Shown here: in pieces, positions 7,230 to 15,064 of the stretch
Numbering within the stretch: the stretch's first letter is position 1
How the letters are laid out: every line of letters starts with the position of its first letter
Assembly: GCA_045617725.1 (NCBI GenBank)
Contig: JAZLJD010000058.1
Location: 1-40,356 of the forward strand
Source of the DNA: JAZLJD01 sp045617725
GTDB taxonomy: Bacteria > Bacillota > Clostridia > Lachnospirales > Lachnospiraceae
Reading direction: 5' to 3'
Length of the DNA stretch: 40,356 nt
Notes under the pieces: generated by a model
What the model saw: the letters and a program-made list of their open reading frames with translations, nothing else
What the model was told of the DNA's origin: nothing
The model's database searches: none
Made by a program: the position numbers and the translations under genes

Positions 7230-8336
7230 ATGAGTAGCATTGTTTTAAAAAATGAGAATCCCAATGACATAACGATTCTCTCGAACCTTTTCATCGATGA
7301 ATATATGATGGATTGCAACGAATCACAGCTTAAAATTTATCTTTACCTGTTACGTTGCATGAGTGCAGGCATCACTACCAGTGTCAGCAATCTGGCTGAC
7401 CGTTTTAACCATGCGGAGCGAGATGTAATACGTGCTTTGCGTTTCCTGGAGGAGAGACATCTGCTCTCTCTCGGTTACGATCAGAGCGGTAGTCTGTGTT
7501 CAATGTCCATCATTAACCCGGAACGCACCGCTCCCGTACTTTCTTTTGTTACTTCAACCGGCAGCCTGAGAGCAGTAACAACTGCTCCCCGCAGCATTCA
7601 AGACGTAAACGGCAAGGAGGACGCCATGGAACCTACAAATAACCAAAGGCCCGAGAGACCCGTTTACAGCCTTGACCAGCTTCGTACCTTTAAGGAGACC
7701 GAGGCATGCTCTCAGCTGCTCTTCCTTTCAGAAACCTATCTGGGCAAGACCCTGTCCGGCAACGATATTCAGATTCTCTGCTATATCCATAACGACTTGG
7801 GCTTTGATGTGGATTTGATGGATTATCTTTTGCAATACTGCGCCGAAAAGGGCAAGAAGGATTACCGCTACATTGAGCACGTCGCTCTGACCTGGTACGA
7901 CACCAAAATCCGTACTCCCAAGCAGGCAGCCACTTACGTACGCAACCACGAGAAGGTTGTAACCGCAGTACTGAAGGCATTTGGCCGCAGCAATTCCCTG
8001 ACACCCGCTGAGAGCGATTTCATCCACACCTGGATGCATGTGTATAAGATGTCGGCGGATGTAATTTCGGAAGCATGTAACCGCACTGCTTTGGCGACCG
8101 ACCGCAATCGTTTCGCTTATGCGAATTCCATCCTCAAAGCATGGTCTGATGCCGGCCTTCATTCTTTGGACGCCATTGCGGCACAGGACGCAGCATTCCG
8201 CAGCAAGCGTGAAAGCTCCGGACGCAGCACGACCTCCGGCAAGACCGCTTCCGCTGTTCCGCACACCGCTTTTGGAACCTTCGAGCAACACGACTATGAT
8301 TTCGCCGCAATTGAGCAGGCATTATTAAGCAATTAA
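7230..8336 (+). CDS. DnaD/DnaB-type primosome protein with two DnaD repeats
   Basis: Firmicute DnaD and DnaB proteins help load the replicative helicase at the origin and at restarted forks. This 368-residue protein has an N-terminal winged-helix-like region (about 1-100), a low-complexity linker (100-145), and two copies of the DnaD C-terminal fold. The first is at about 165-235 (LGKTLSGNDIQIL to KQAATYV) and the second at about 248-316 (SLTPAESDFIHTW to ILKAWSDAGLHSLDAI). Two repeats resemble B. subtilis DnaB more than DnaD, but the gene position before a DnaI-like loader does not settle which it is. Start ATG 7230 is preceded by GGGCGGAG. Its stop overlaps the ribosome-binding site of the next gene. 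DnaA boxes lie upstream. Confidence 0.88.
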   Translation: MSSIVLKNENPNDITILSNLFIDEYMMDCNESQLKIYLYLLRCMSAGITTSVSNLADRFNHAERDVIRALRFLEERHLLSLGYDQSGSLCSMSIINPERTAPVLSFVTSTGSLRAVTTAPRSIQDVNGKEDAMEPTNNQRPERPVYSLDQLRTFKETEACSQLLFLSETYLGKTLSGNDIQILCYIHNDLGFDVDLMDYLLQYCAEKGKKDYRYIEHVALTWYDTKIRTPKQAATYVRNHEKVVTAVLKAFGRSNSLTPAESDFIHTWMHVYKMSADVISEACNRTALATDRNRFAYANSILKAWSDAGLHSLDAIAAQDAAFRSKRESSGRSTTSGKTASAVPHTAFGTFEQHDYDFAAIEQALLSN

Positions 8337-8345
8337 GGAGTGCAC

Positions 8346-9314
8346 ATGGCACTGACAAATTCTCAGTACGATGCGATTCTTCGTACCTATGCAGACAACC
8401 GAAACAACGCACTGAAGGATGCGGAGGCGCGCCTTTCTCAGATTTATGATGAGATTCCCGAATATGAAGAATTGGATCGGCTCATCCCGGCACTTTCCCT
8501 GGAGGCCGCACGCCATAAGATTAATGATGAAGAAGCAGGAGAGGATCTTGCTTCTATTCTTGATGGCATAAACAAGCAGAAGCAGGCCCTCCTCGCAGCC
8601 GCAGGATATCCGGCAGATTATCTTTTGCCACGCTTTACCTGCAAGGACTGTCAGGATACAGGCTATATAGACGGGGTCAGATGTCACTGCTTAAAGCATG
8701 CCATTACCGGGCTTCTGTATGCCCAGTCCCATATTGAAACCCTTTTGTTGACCGAGAATTTCGATCATCTCTCCTATTTATACTATCAGGGCGAGGAGCT
8801 GAAGCTGTTCCGGGCTGCTGTGGATACCGCCCATCACTTCATTGACCACTTTGATGACGAATACAATAACATTCTCTTTTTCGGGCCCGTAGGAACCGGC
8901 AAGAGTTTTCTTTCCTCCTGTATTGCACGGGAATTATTGAACCTTGATAAGGTAGTTCTTTATTTCAGTGCATCACAGCTTTTTGATTTTTTAGCCCATA
9001 AAACCTTTGACAAGAATGATAAAGAGGGCTATAGTAACGATGCTGACGATATTATGGGTTGCGATTTGCTGATTATCGACGATCTGGGGACCGAACTGAC
9101 GAACTCTTTCGTTCAGACGCAGCTGTTCTCCTGTCTGAGTGCCAGAAATCTGGCCCGTAAATCAACTATCATCTCTACGAATCTCTCTTTGGAAGAAATA
9201 CGTAACCGCTATACGGATCGTGTTTTCTCCAGAATCACCAGTCAGTTTACCCTGTGCAAGCTGGCAGGTACCGATATTCGTATGCAACGTAAACTTCAAA
9301 TGAACAGAAAGTGA
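8346..9314 (+). CDS. dnaC: DnaI/DnaC-type helicase-loader ATPase
   Basis: This 322-residue AAA+ protein resembles DnaI of Firmicutes (often annotated DnaC), which loads the replicative helicase. The N-terminal region carries a Cys cluster C99-x2-C102 and C113-x-C115, like the zinc-binding domain of DnaI. Walker A is GPVGTGKS (180-187), Walker B is LLIIDDLGTE, sensor 1 is ISTNLSLEE, and an arginine-rich C terminus follows. A GTG six bases upstream (8340) is in frame, but ATG 8346 has AAGGAG at 8335-8340 with a five-base gap. That site overlaps the TAA of the DnaD-domain gene, so the pair is probably coupled. Confidence 0.92.
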   Translation: MALTNSQYDAILRTYADNRNNALKDAEARLSQIYDEIPEYEELDRLIPALSLEAARHKINDEEAGEDLASILDGINKQKQALLAAAGYPADYLLPRFTCKDCQDTGYIDGVRCHCLKHAITGLLYAQSHIETLLLTENFDHLSYLYYQGEELKLFRAAVDTAHHFIDHFDDEYNNILFFGPVGTGKSFLSSCIARELLNLDKVVLYFSASQLFDFLAHKTFDKNDKEGYSNDADDIMGCDLLIIDDLGTELTNSFVQTQLFSCLSARNLARKSTIISTNLSLEEIRNRYTDRVFSRITSQFTLCKLAGTDIRMQRKLQMNRK

Positions 9315-9324
9315 GGTATTTCTC

Positions 9325-10530
9325 GTGCCCAAGCATGAAGAAAAACGAAACCTGGAATCCATTCCCGTGGGTTCTCTTGGAATCATCCCCTTATCCGGCT
9401 GTACCGAAATGGGCGCCAGCATTGATCGCTATTTGGTAAATTGGCGTACTGAACGTGAACATGAACACAAGGACAGCCTTGCATTTGCAGGTTATCAACG
9501 CGATTCCTACATCGTAGGAGCCAAGGTACCCCGCTTCGGAACCGGTGAAGCCAAAGGTATCATCAACGAATCTGTCAGAGGCTATGACCTCTATATTCTT
9601 GTAGATGTATGTAACTACTCTCTTACCTATTCCCTCTTTGGTACAGAGAACCATATGTCTCCCGATGACCATTACCAGGATTTGAAACGTATCATTGCAG
9701 CGGTAGGCGGCAAGGCCAGACGTATCACCGTCATCATGCCTTTCCTTTACGAAAGCCGTCAGCACAAGCGTACCGCCAGAGAATCTCTCGACTGTGCACT
9801 TGCACTGCAGGAGATGGTTAACATGGGTGTCGACAATATCATCACCTTCGATGCTCACGACCCTCGTGTACAGAATGCTATCCCCTTAAGCGGTTTCGAA
9901 ACCGTACGCCCTTCCTATCAGTTTATCAAGGGTCTTCTGAACAATGTTCCTGACCTCCAGATTGACGCCGAGCACATGATGGTAATCAGCCCCGATGAAG
10001 GTGGTATGAGCCGTGCCATCTATTTGGCCAACGTACTCGGAATTGACATGGGTATGTTCTACAAACGTCGTGATTACTCCGTCGTAGTAAACGGTCGTAA
10101 CCCCATCGTGGCTCACGAATTTCTCGGAAGCAACGTGGAAGGTAAGGATGTCTGGATTATTGACGATATGATTTCTTCCGGCGAGAGCGTTCTGGAAGTT
10201 GCCAAAGAATTAAAGAGCCGCAAGGCACGTCGAATCTTCATTTCCGCAACCTTTGGTCTCTTTACGAACGGACTGGCAGCCTTTGACAAGGCTTATGAGG
10301 ATGGAGACATCTACAGAGTTCTGACCACAAACCTGATTTATCAGACGCCGGAACTTCTTTCCAAGCCTTACTATATTAACTGTGACATGAGTAAGTACAT
10401 TGCTTATATCATAGATACCCTGAACCATGATACTTCCATCAGCGATCTTTTGAATCCCAACGATCGTATTCAGAGTTTGGTAGCCCGCTACAAAGCCGGC
10501 GAGCTGGTTGCAGGAAATACCGAGAATTAA
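9325..10530 (+). CDS. prs: Ribose-phosphate pyrophosphokinase, long clostridial form
   Basis: PRPP synthetase makes PRPP from ribose-5-phosphate and ATP for nucleotide, His and Trp synthesis. Family motifs include FLYESRQHKRTARE, FDAHDPRVQNAIP, SPDEGGMSRA and the PRPP loop IIDDMISSGESVLEVAK. At 401 residues it is about 85 longer than the classic 315-residue enzyme. The PRPP loop reads SSGES where the common form has DTGGT, so its kinetics or regulation may differ. The GTG start has GAGGT (9313-9317) overlapping the upstream stop; the nearest upstream ATG is out of frame. It is third in the operon and followed by a strong terminator. Confidence 0.9.
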   Translation: MPKHEEKRNLESIPVGSLGIIPLSGCTEMGASIDRYLVNWRTEREHEHKDSLAFAGYQRDSYIVGAKVPRFGTGEAKGIINESVRGYDLYILVDVCNYSLTYSLFGTENHMSPDDHYQDLKRIIAAVGGKARRITVIMPFLYESRQHKRTARESLDCALALQEMVNMGVDNIITFDAHDPRVQNAIPLSGFETVRPSYQFIKGLLNNVPDLQIDAEHMMVISPDEGGMSRAIYLANVLGIDMGMFYKRRDYSVVVNGRNPIVAHEFLGSNVEGKDVWIIDDMISSGESVLEVAKELKSRKARRIFISATFGLFTNGLAAFDKAYEDGDIYRVLTTNLIYQTPELLSKPYYINCDMSKYIAYIIDTLNHDTSISDLLNPNDRIQSLVARYKAGELVAGNTEN

Positions 10531-10545
10531 TAAAACAAAACTTAA

Positions 10546-10595
10546 AAAGACCTTCGTTCCGAGGTATCAAGCTCTCTATCCGAACGAAGGTCTTT
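10546..10595. terminator. Bidirectional terminator between prs and rfbD
   Basis: A perfect 14-bp stem (AAAGACCTTCGTTC at 10546-10559 with 10582-10595) is flanked by A and T runs and sits between convergent genes, so it can serve both. Confidence 0.85.
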
Positions 10596-10622
10596 CTTTA
10601 TTTGAATTTCAGACCGGATTTC

Positions 10623-11480
10623 CTACAGAGCGTAAACGCCCTCGGTCTTTAAGTACTCCGTCAAAGCATCCTGCCAATCTGCGAATCTGAATTCCGTACT
10701 TTCGTTGAAATGCTTTTTTTCAAGGACGGAATAAGCCGGACGTTTTGTGGGAGAAGGATATTCCTCACTGGTCAGGCGTTTTACCTTGGTTTTAAGGCCG
10801 CACTGACGGAAAATCTCAGCTGCGAAATCAGCCCAGCTGCACACGCCTTCGCAGGTTGCATGGTAAATACCGTATTGCTCGGTCGGTACCAGATAAGCAA
10901 TCGCCCGTGCCAGTTCGGCTGCGCTGGTCGGATTGCCCACCTGATCGTATACAACGCCCACTTCCTCATGCGTTTCCGCAAGGCGAAGCATCGTACGTAC
11001 AAAATTCTTGCCGTCGCCGTAAAGCCATGCGGTACGAAGAATAAACCAATTGCCCGCATATTCCTGTACGAACTGCTCGCCGGCCAGCTTCGTGCGTCCG
11101 TAGGCACTGACCGGATCGGGAGTATCACTTTCAATGTATGGTTTGCAGGCATCTCCGCGGAATACATAATCCGTAGATACATGAATCAACTTGATTCCCA
11201 TCTCTCCGGCCGCTATCGCCAGATTCTTCGGGCCAATCGCATTAATGCGATATGCATTGTCTTCATCCGTCTCGCACTTATCTACAGCTGTATAAGCGGC
11301 GCAGTTGATGATTGCATAGGGTTTATGCAGGGACACATATGCACGTACCGCTTCCAAATCCGTAATGTCCAGTTCCGGTACATCCGTATTCAGACATTCA
11401 AATTCTCCATTCCCTTCATATACCTTGTTAATTGCACGACCAAGCTGTCCGTTACAGCCTGTAATCATGAGTTTCTTCAT
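10623..11480 (-). CDS. rfbD: dTDP-4-dehydrorhamnose reductase
   Basis: RfbD catalyses the last step of dTDP-L-rhamnose synthesis, feeding cell-surface polysaccharides. The 285-residue short-chain dehydrogenase-type protein starts MKKLMITGCNGQLGRA, with the NAD(P) loop at 7-14. It has CAAYTAVDKCE, HVSTDYVFRG and the Tyr-x3-Lys pair in YGRTKLAGE. Start ATG has GGAGG five bases upstream. It lies 15 bp behind leuA and is most likely co-transcribed with it. The other rhamnose genes (rfbA, rfbB, rfbC) are not in the window, so this copy is isolated from its pathway. Confidence 0.93.
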   Translation of the reverse strand: MKKLMITGCNGQLGRAINKVYEGNGEFECLNTDVPELDITDLEAVRAYVSLHKPYAIINCAAYTAVDKCETDEDNAYRINAIGPKNLAIAAGEMGIKLIHVSTDYVFRGDACKPYIESDTPDPVSAYGRTKLAGEQFVQEYAGNWFILRTAWLYGDGKNFVRTMLRLAETHEEVGVVYDQVGNPTSAAELARAIAYLVPTEQYGIYHATCEGVCSWADFAAEIFRQCGLKTKVKRLTSEEYPSPTKRPAYSVLEKKHFNESTEFRFADWQDALTEYLKTEGVYAL

Positions 11481-11495
11481 GGATGCCTCCTGTTA

Positions 11496-13169
11496 TTAGC
11501 CTAACTGCAAACGATTAATTGCAGAGAAGATAGCACGTACTGAAGCACGTGTAATATTGGAGCTGACTCCGACACCGTAGGTAACACGTCCGTCATCGCT
11601 GTCAAGCAGGTGAATATATGCTGCAGCCTGGGAATTGGCGCCCGAAGAAAGTGCATGCTCTTCGTAGTCCAGAACGCGGATATTCACGCCCAACTCAATC
11701 TTGAGTCCTCGCTGAACCGCATCAATAGGTCCGTTACCAACCGCTTCGAAGCTCTTTTGTACTCCACGATTAGTATACTCCACAACAACCTTTGTATCAA
11801 ACTCTGTTTCCGTTTCACCACTCAAATCATCCACACGCAGCTTGCGGAAATGAATCGGTTCTTTCTGGTCCAGATACTGTGCACGGAACTGATCCATAAT
11901 CTGCTCGGGAGCAACCTCGCCCTGCTTCTCGGAAATGGCCTGAATTACATTGGCGAATTCCTTCTGCATGCCCTTCGGAAGCTTGAAGCCGAAGTAAGTA
12001 TCCATGACAAAAGCTACGCCGCCCTTGCCGGACTGACTGTTGATACGCACGATAGGCTCGTACTCTCGTCCGATATCCGCCGGATCGATCGGCAGATACG
12101 GTACCTGCCAGTACTCCTGTCCGCGCTCATGCATAGCCGTAACACCCTTATTGATTGCATCCTGATGGGAACCCGAGAACGCCGTAAATACAAGCTTGCC
12201 GGCATAAGGATGACGCGGATGTATGGGCATCTTAACACAACGCTCATACATATCGATAATCTCATTGATATGTTCGATTTCCAGCTCAGGATTGATTCCC
12301 TGTGAAAACATATTGTAAGCAATATTCAAAACATCGACATTACCGGTACGCTCGCCGTTACCAAACAGTGTACCTTCCACACGCTCAGCACCTGCCAGAA
12401 TCGCAAGCTCTGCGGAAGCAACACCGCAGCCTCTGTCGTTATGCGGATGAACGCTCAAAATGATGCTTTCACGATTCTTAAAGTGCGTATTCATCCATTC
12501 AATCTGGTCTGCGTATACGTTCGGCGTATTCATTTCAACGGTAGAGGGAAGATTGATAATGATAGGATCCTCCTTCGTAGCGCCCCAGGTTTCCTGAACC
12601 GCCGTACAAATATCCAGCGCGAATTCCAGTTCCGTGCCGGTAAAGCTTTCGGGAGAATATTCCAGAATAATCTTACCGTCAAACTCCTTCGCATATTTCT
12701 TAACCAGCTCGGTACCCTTAACCGCAATATCGATAATCTGGTCTTTTTCCATGTTGAAAACAACATCCCTCTGTAAGGTCGAGGTCGAGTTGTAGATATG
12801 GACAATCGCCTGCTTGCAGCCTTCAATTGCCTCAAAGGTACGACTGATCAGTTCCTCACGGCACTGTGTCAGAACCTGCACGCGTACATCATCCGGAATC
12901 AAATTGCGTTCAATCAGCTGGCGCAAAAAATCATACTCAATCTGGCTGGCTGAAGGGAAACCAATTTCAATTTCCTTGAAGCCCATCTTAACAAGATAGT
13001 TGAACATCTCGATCTTCTCGGAAACTACCATCGGATCGATCAGTGCCTGGTTACCGTCGCGAAGATCGACGCTGCACCAAATGGGTGCCTTCTCAATTTC
13101 CTTGTTCGGCCAGGTACGCTGCGGGAAATTCACTACGGGATTTCTACGATATCTTCTATAATTCAACAT
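11496..13169 (-). CDS. leuA: 2-isopropylmalate synthase
   Basis: LeuA condenses acetyl-CoA with 2-oxoisovalerate, the committed step of leucine synthesis. The 557-residue protein has the HMGL-like TIM barrel with WCSVDLRDGNQALIDPM near residues 31-47 and the metal site SVHPHNDRGCGVASAE. A C-terminal regulatory domain (about 420-557) ends VGVSSNITRASVRAIFSAINRLQLG and is where leucine normally binds. Length and sequence fit the longer type-2 LeuA branch known from Actinobacteria and many Clostridia. A clear promoter stands 34 bp upstream, leaving a leader too short for a T-box or leader peptide. rfbD follows directly. Confidence 0.96.
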   Translation of the reverse strand: MLNYRRYRRNPVVNFPQRTWPNKEIEKAPIWCSVDLRDGNQALIDPMVVSEKIEMFNYLVKMGFKEIEIGFPSASQIEYDFLRQLIERNLIPDDVRVQVLTQCREELISRTFEAIEGCKQAIVHIYNSTSTLQRDVVFNMEKDQIIDIAVKGTELVKKYAKEFDGKIILEYSPESFTGTELEFALDICTAVQETWGATKEDPIIINLPSTVEMNTPNVYADQIEWMNTHFKNRESIILSVHPHNDRGCGVASAELAILAGAERVEGTLFGNGERTGNVDVLNIAYNMFSQGINPELEIEHINEIIDMYERCVKMPIHPRHPYAGKLVFTAFSGSHQDAINKGVTAMHERGQEYWQVPYLPIDPADIGREYEPIVRINSQSGKGGVAFVMDTYFGFKLPKGMQKEFANVIQAISEKQGEVAPEQIMDQFRAQYLDQKEPIHFRKLRVDDLSGETETEFDTKVVVEYTNRGVQKSFEAVGNGPIDAVQRGLKIELGVNIRVLDYEEHALSSGANSQAAAYIHLLDSDDGRVTYGVGVSSNITRASVRAIFSAINRLQLG

Positions 13170-13202
13170 GATTCACTACCTCCAATGTATTGTTCTTTTA
13201 TC

Positions 13203-13231
13203 ATTATCACTATAACCTACGGTAAAGTCAA
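13203..13231 (-). promoter_or_regulatory. leuA promoter
   Basis: Minus strand -35 TTGACT (13226-13231), exact 17-bp spacer, -10 GATAAT (13203-13208). The expected untranslated leader is only about 27 bases. Confidence 0.75.
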
Positions 13232-13260
13232 GAACTTGTGCTATAACCTTTCCGTCAGGG

Positions 13261-13303
13261 CGGTCCTTTTGCACAAGGATGTGTACTTCTGCACATAGGA
13301 CCG
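13261..13303. promoter_or_regulatory. Candidate operator: repeated site upstream of the leuA promoter
   Basis: CTTTTGCACAAGGA (13266-13279) recurs as CTTCTGCACATAGGA (13286-13300), 20 bp apart. The pair is bracketed by the perfect inverted repeat CGGTCCT/AGGACCG (13261-13267, 13297-13303). It lies about 30-70 bp upstream of the -35 box, an activator-like position. The binding protein is unknown. Confidence 0.45.
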
Positions 13304-13312
13304 TTCCCAATG

Positions 13313-13340
13313 AAAAACAGCCCGATAAATCGGGCTGTTT
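13313..13340 (-). terminator. Terminator of the HPr gene
   Basis: AAACAGCCCG (minus strand, 13340-13331), six-base loop, CGGGCTGTTT (13324-13315), then a T run on the minus strand. The stem starts 18 bp after the HPr stop codon. Confidence 0.85.
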
Positions 13341-13358
13341 CAACTGAGCTTAATTTAT

Positions 13359-13622
13359 TTACTCGCCTAATCCGTTCTCCACTGCGCTTACGAGAGCTTT
13401 CAAAGCTTCCTGCTCATCCTCACCCTCACAAACAAACTCAATCTCATCGCCACATTTAATACATGCCCCGAGTACGCTTAATACGCTCTTGGCATTTGCT
13501 GTATTCTCTTTGAATGTAAATGTAATTAAGGATTTGTACTGCATAGCTTCTTTGCATAGCAGTCCAGCAGGGCGTAGATGTAGGCCGGTAGGATTCTTAA
13601 CAGTTACTTTCTGACTTACCAT
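13359..13622 (-). CDS. ptsH: HPr phosphocarrier protein
   Basis: HPr passes phosphate from Enzyme I to the sugar-specific PTS Enzymes II and, when phosphorylated on Ser46, controls catabolite repression. The 87-residue protein has the active-site loop GLHLRPAG with His15 and a regulatory-site segment NAKSVLSVLG with Ser at residue 46. Both phosphorylation sites are therefore present, favouring HPr over a Crh-type paralogue, which lacks His15. The gene has its own promoter and terminator. No ptsI lies beside it, unlike the common ptsHI operon, so Enzyme I must be encoded elsewhere. Confidence 0.93.
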   Translation of the reverse strand: MVSQKVTVKNPTGLHLRPAGLLCKEAMQYKSLITFTFKENTANAKSVLSVLGACIKCGDEIEFVCEGEDEQEALKALVSAVENGLGE

Positions 13623-13674
13623 TATTGCATTACCTCCATGTCCTTATTCCTAATCATTCTCATGATTCGTATTT

Positions 13675-13703
13675 ATTATATCACTAAAGCATAATCTCTT
13701 CAA
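13675..13703 (-). promoter_or_regulatory. HPr promoter overlapping the end of glmM
   Basis: Minus strand -35 TTGAAG (13698-13703), 17-bp spacer, -10 TATAAT (13675-13680). The spacer contains the glmM stop codon. Confidence 0.65.
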
Positions 13704-15033
13704 TCAGCTTAGCAAGTTTCGTTGCTTCCTCTTCAATTACCTTCTGGTCCTTGCCTTCAATCATAACACGAACCTTCGGCTCGGTTCCGGAGGGACGAAT
13801 CAGTACACGACCCTGACCTGCAAATTTTTTGTTCAGAGCATCGATGGCTTCCGCAATTTCGGGATACTCAAGATAATGCTCTTTCTTATGATTCGGTACA
13901 TTGGCGCCCACAAGTGCCTGCGGCATAACTTCCATAATGCCTGCAAGCTCGGACAACGGCTTACCGGTATCGGCAACTACCTGCAAAAGATGAAGTGCCG
14001 TTGCAAGACCGTCGCCGGTGGTATTGTCATCTAAGAAGATAACATGACCGCTCTGCTCACCGCCCAAATTGGAATCAATCTCAAGCATGTGTTCAAGCAC
14101 ATAACGATCTCCGACCTTCGTCTGGTCAATTTGGATTCCCTGCTTCTGACCCATCAGGAAGAATCCGAGGTTACTCATAACCGTTGCAACGATGGTATTC
14201 TTTTTCAGAGTACCCTTTTCCTTCATATAATTGCCGACAATGGCCATAATCTGGTCGCCGTCAATCTGATTTCCAAGTTCATCGACTGCGAGCAGACGAT
14301 CTGCATCGCCGTCAAATGCCAGGCCGAGATGGGCTTTTTCAAATACTACACGCGCCATCAGTTCTTCCATATGGGTAGAACCGCAGTTCGCATTGATATT
14401 TGTTCCGTCCGGGTTGTTGTGGATGGCAACTACCTCAGCTCCCAGCTCCTTAAGGGCTTCTACGGAAGTGTAGTAAGCGGCACCTTCTGCAGTATCCACT
14501 ACAATCTTCATTCCCCGCAAATCAACGGGAACATTCTGAATGGCATGATTGATATATTCCTCGCGGGCATCGGTACGATACTTGATCTTGCCGACATTGG
14601 AACCGGTGGGGAATTTGATATCCTTCATACCGTTACGAATCAGTGTCTCGATTTCATCTTCCAGGGCATCCGACAGTTTGTAGCCGTTTCCGTTAAAAAA
14701 CTTAATTCCGTTGAAATCCACGGGATTGTGTGAAGCGGAAATCACTACGCCGGCATCTACTTTGTATTTACGGGTAAGATATGCTACGGCAGGAGTCGGA
14801 AGAACTCCTACGTATACGGCATTGGCTCCGACGGAGCATACGCCCGCCATCAAAGCATTGGCCAGCATATCGCCGGAAATTCTGGTGTCACAGCCTACCA
14901 TAATGGTCGGTTTGTGATTCTGTTCTTTCGTTAAAACATAAGCGCCTGCCTGGCCCAACTGCATAGCAAGCAACGGAGTAAGCTCTTCATTGGCAATACC
15001 TCTGACGCCGTCTGTTCCAAATAATCTGCTCAT
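13684..15033 (-). CDS. glmM: Phosphoglucosamine mutase GlmM
   Basis: GlmM converts glucosamine-6-phosphate to glucosamine-1-phosphate for UDP-GlcNAc and so for peptidoglycan. The 449-residue protein starts MSRLFGTDGVRG. It has the phosphoserine site ISASHNP (Ser101), the metal loop DGDADR and the phosphate-binding RPSGTEPKVRVM near 410. GGAGG precedes the ATG. It is the last gene of cdaA-cdaR-glmM, 31 bp behind cdaR. In other Firmicutes GlmM binds and inhibits the CdaA cyclase, so this order links wall precursor supply to c-di-AMP. Confidence 0.97.
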   Translation of the reverse strand: MSRLFGTDGVRGIANEELTPLLAMQLGQAGAYVLTKEQNHKPTIMVGCDTRISGDMLANALMAGVCSVGANAVYVGVLPTPAVAYLTRKYKVDAGVVISASHNPVDFNGIKFFNGNGYKLSDALEDEIETLIRNGMKDIKFPTGSNVGKIKYRTDAREEYINHAIQNVPVDLRGMKIVVDTAEGAAYYTSVEALKELGAEVVAIHNNPDGTNINANCGSTHMEELMARVVFEKAHLGLAFDGDADRLLAVDELGNQIDGDQIMAIVGNYMKEKGTLKKNTIVATVMSNLGFFLMGQKQGIQIDQTKVGDRYVLEHMLEIDSNLGGEQSGHVIFLDDNTTGDGLATALHLLQVVADTGKPLSELAGIMEVMPQALVGANVPNHKKEHYLEYPEIAEAIDALNKKFAGQGRVLIRPSGTEPKVRVMIEGKDQKVIEEEATKLAKLIEEIML

Positions 15034-15064
15034 TAATATTCCTCCATCCGATCAATTCCCAAAT

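Noticed and set aside
6995..7237. Possible 80-residue gene in the murC-primosome gap
   Set aside because: It would start at TTG without a ribosome-binding site, runs through DnaA boxes and a terminator, and overlaps the next start.
13170..13315. T-box or leader-peptide attenuator before leuA
   Set aside because: The promoter lies so close to the ATG that the leader would be only about 27 bases; the upstream hairpin belongs to the HPr terminator.
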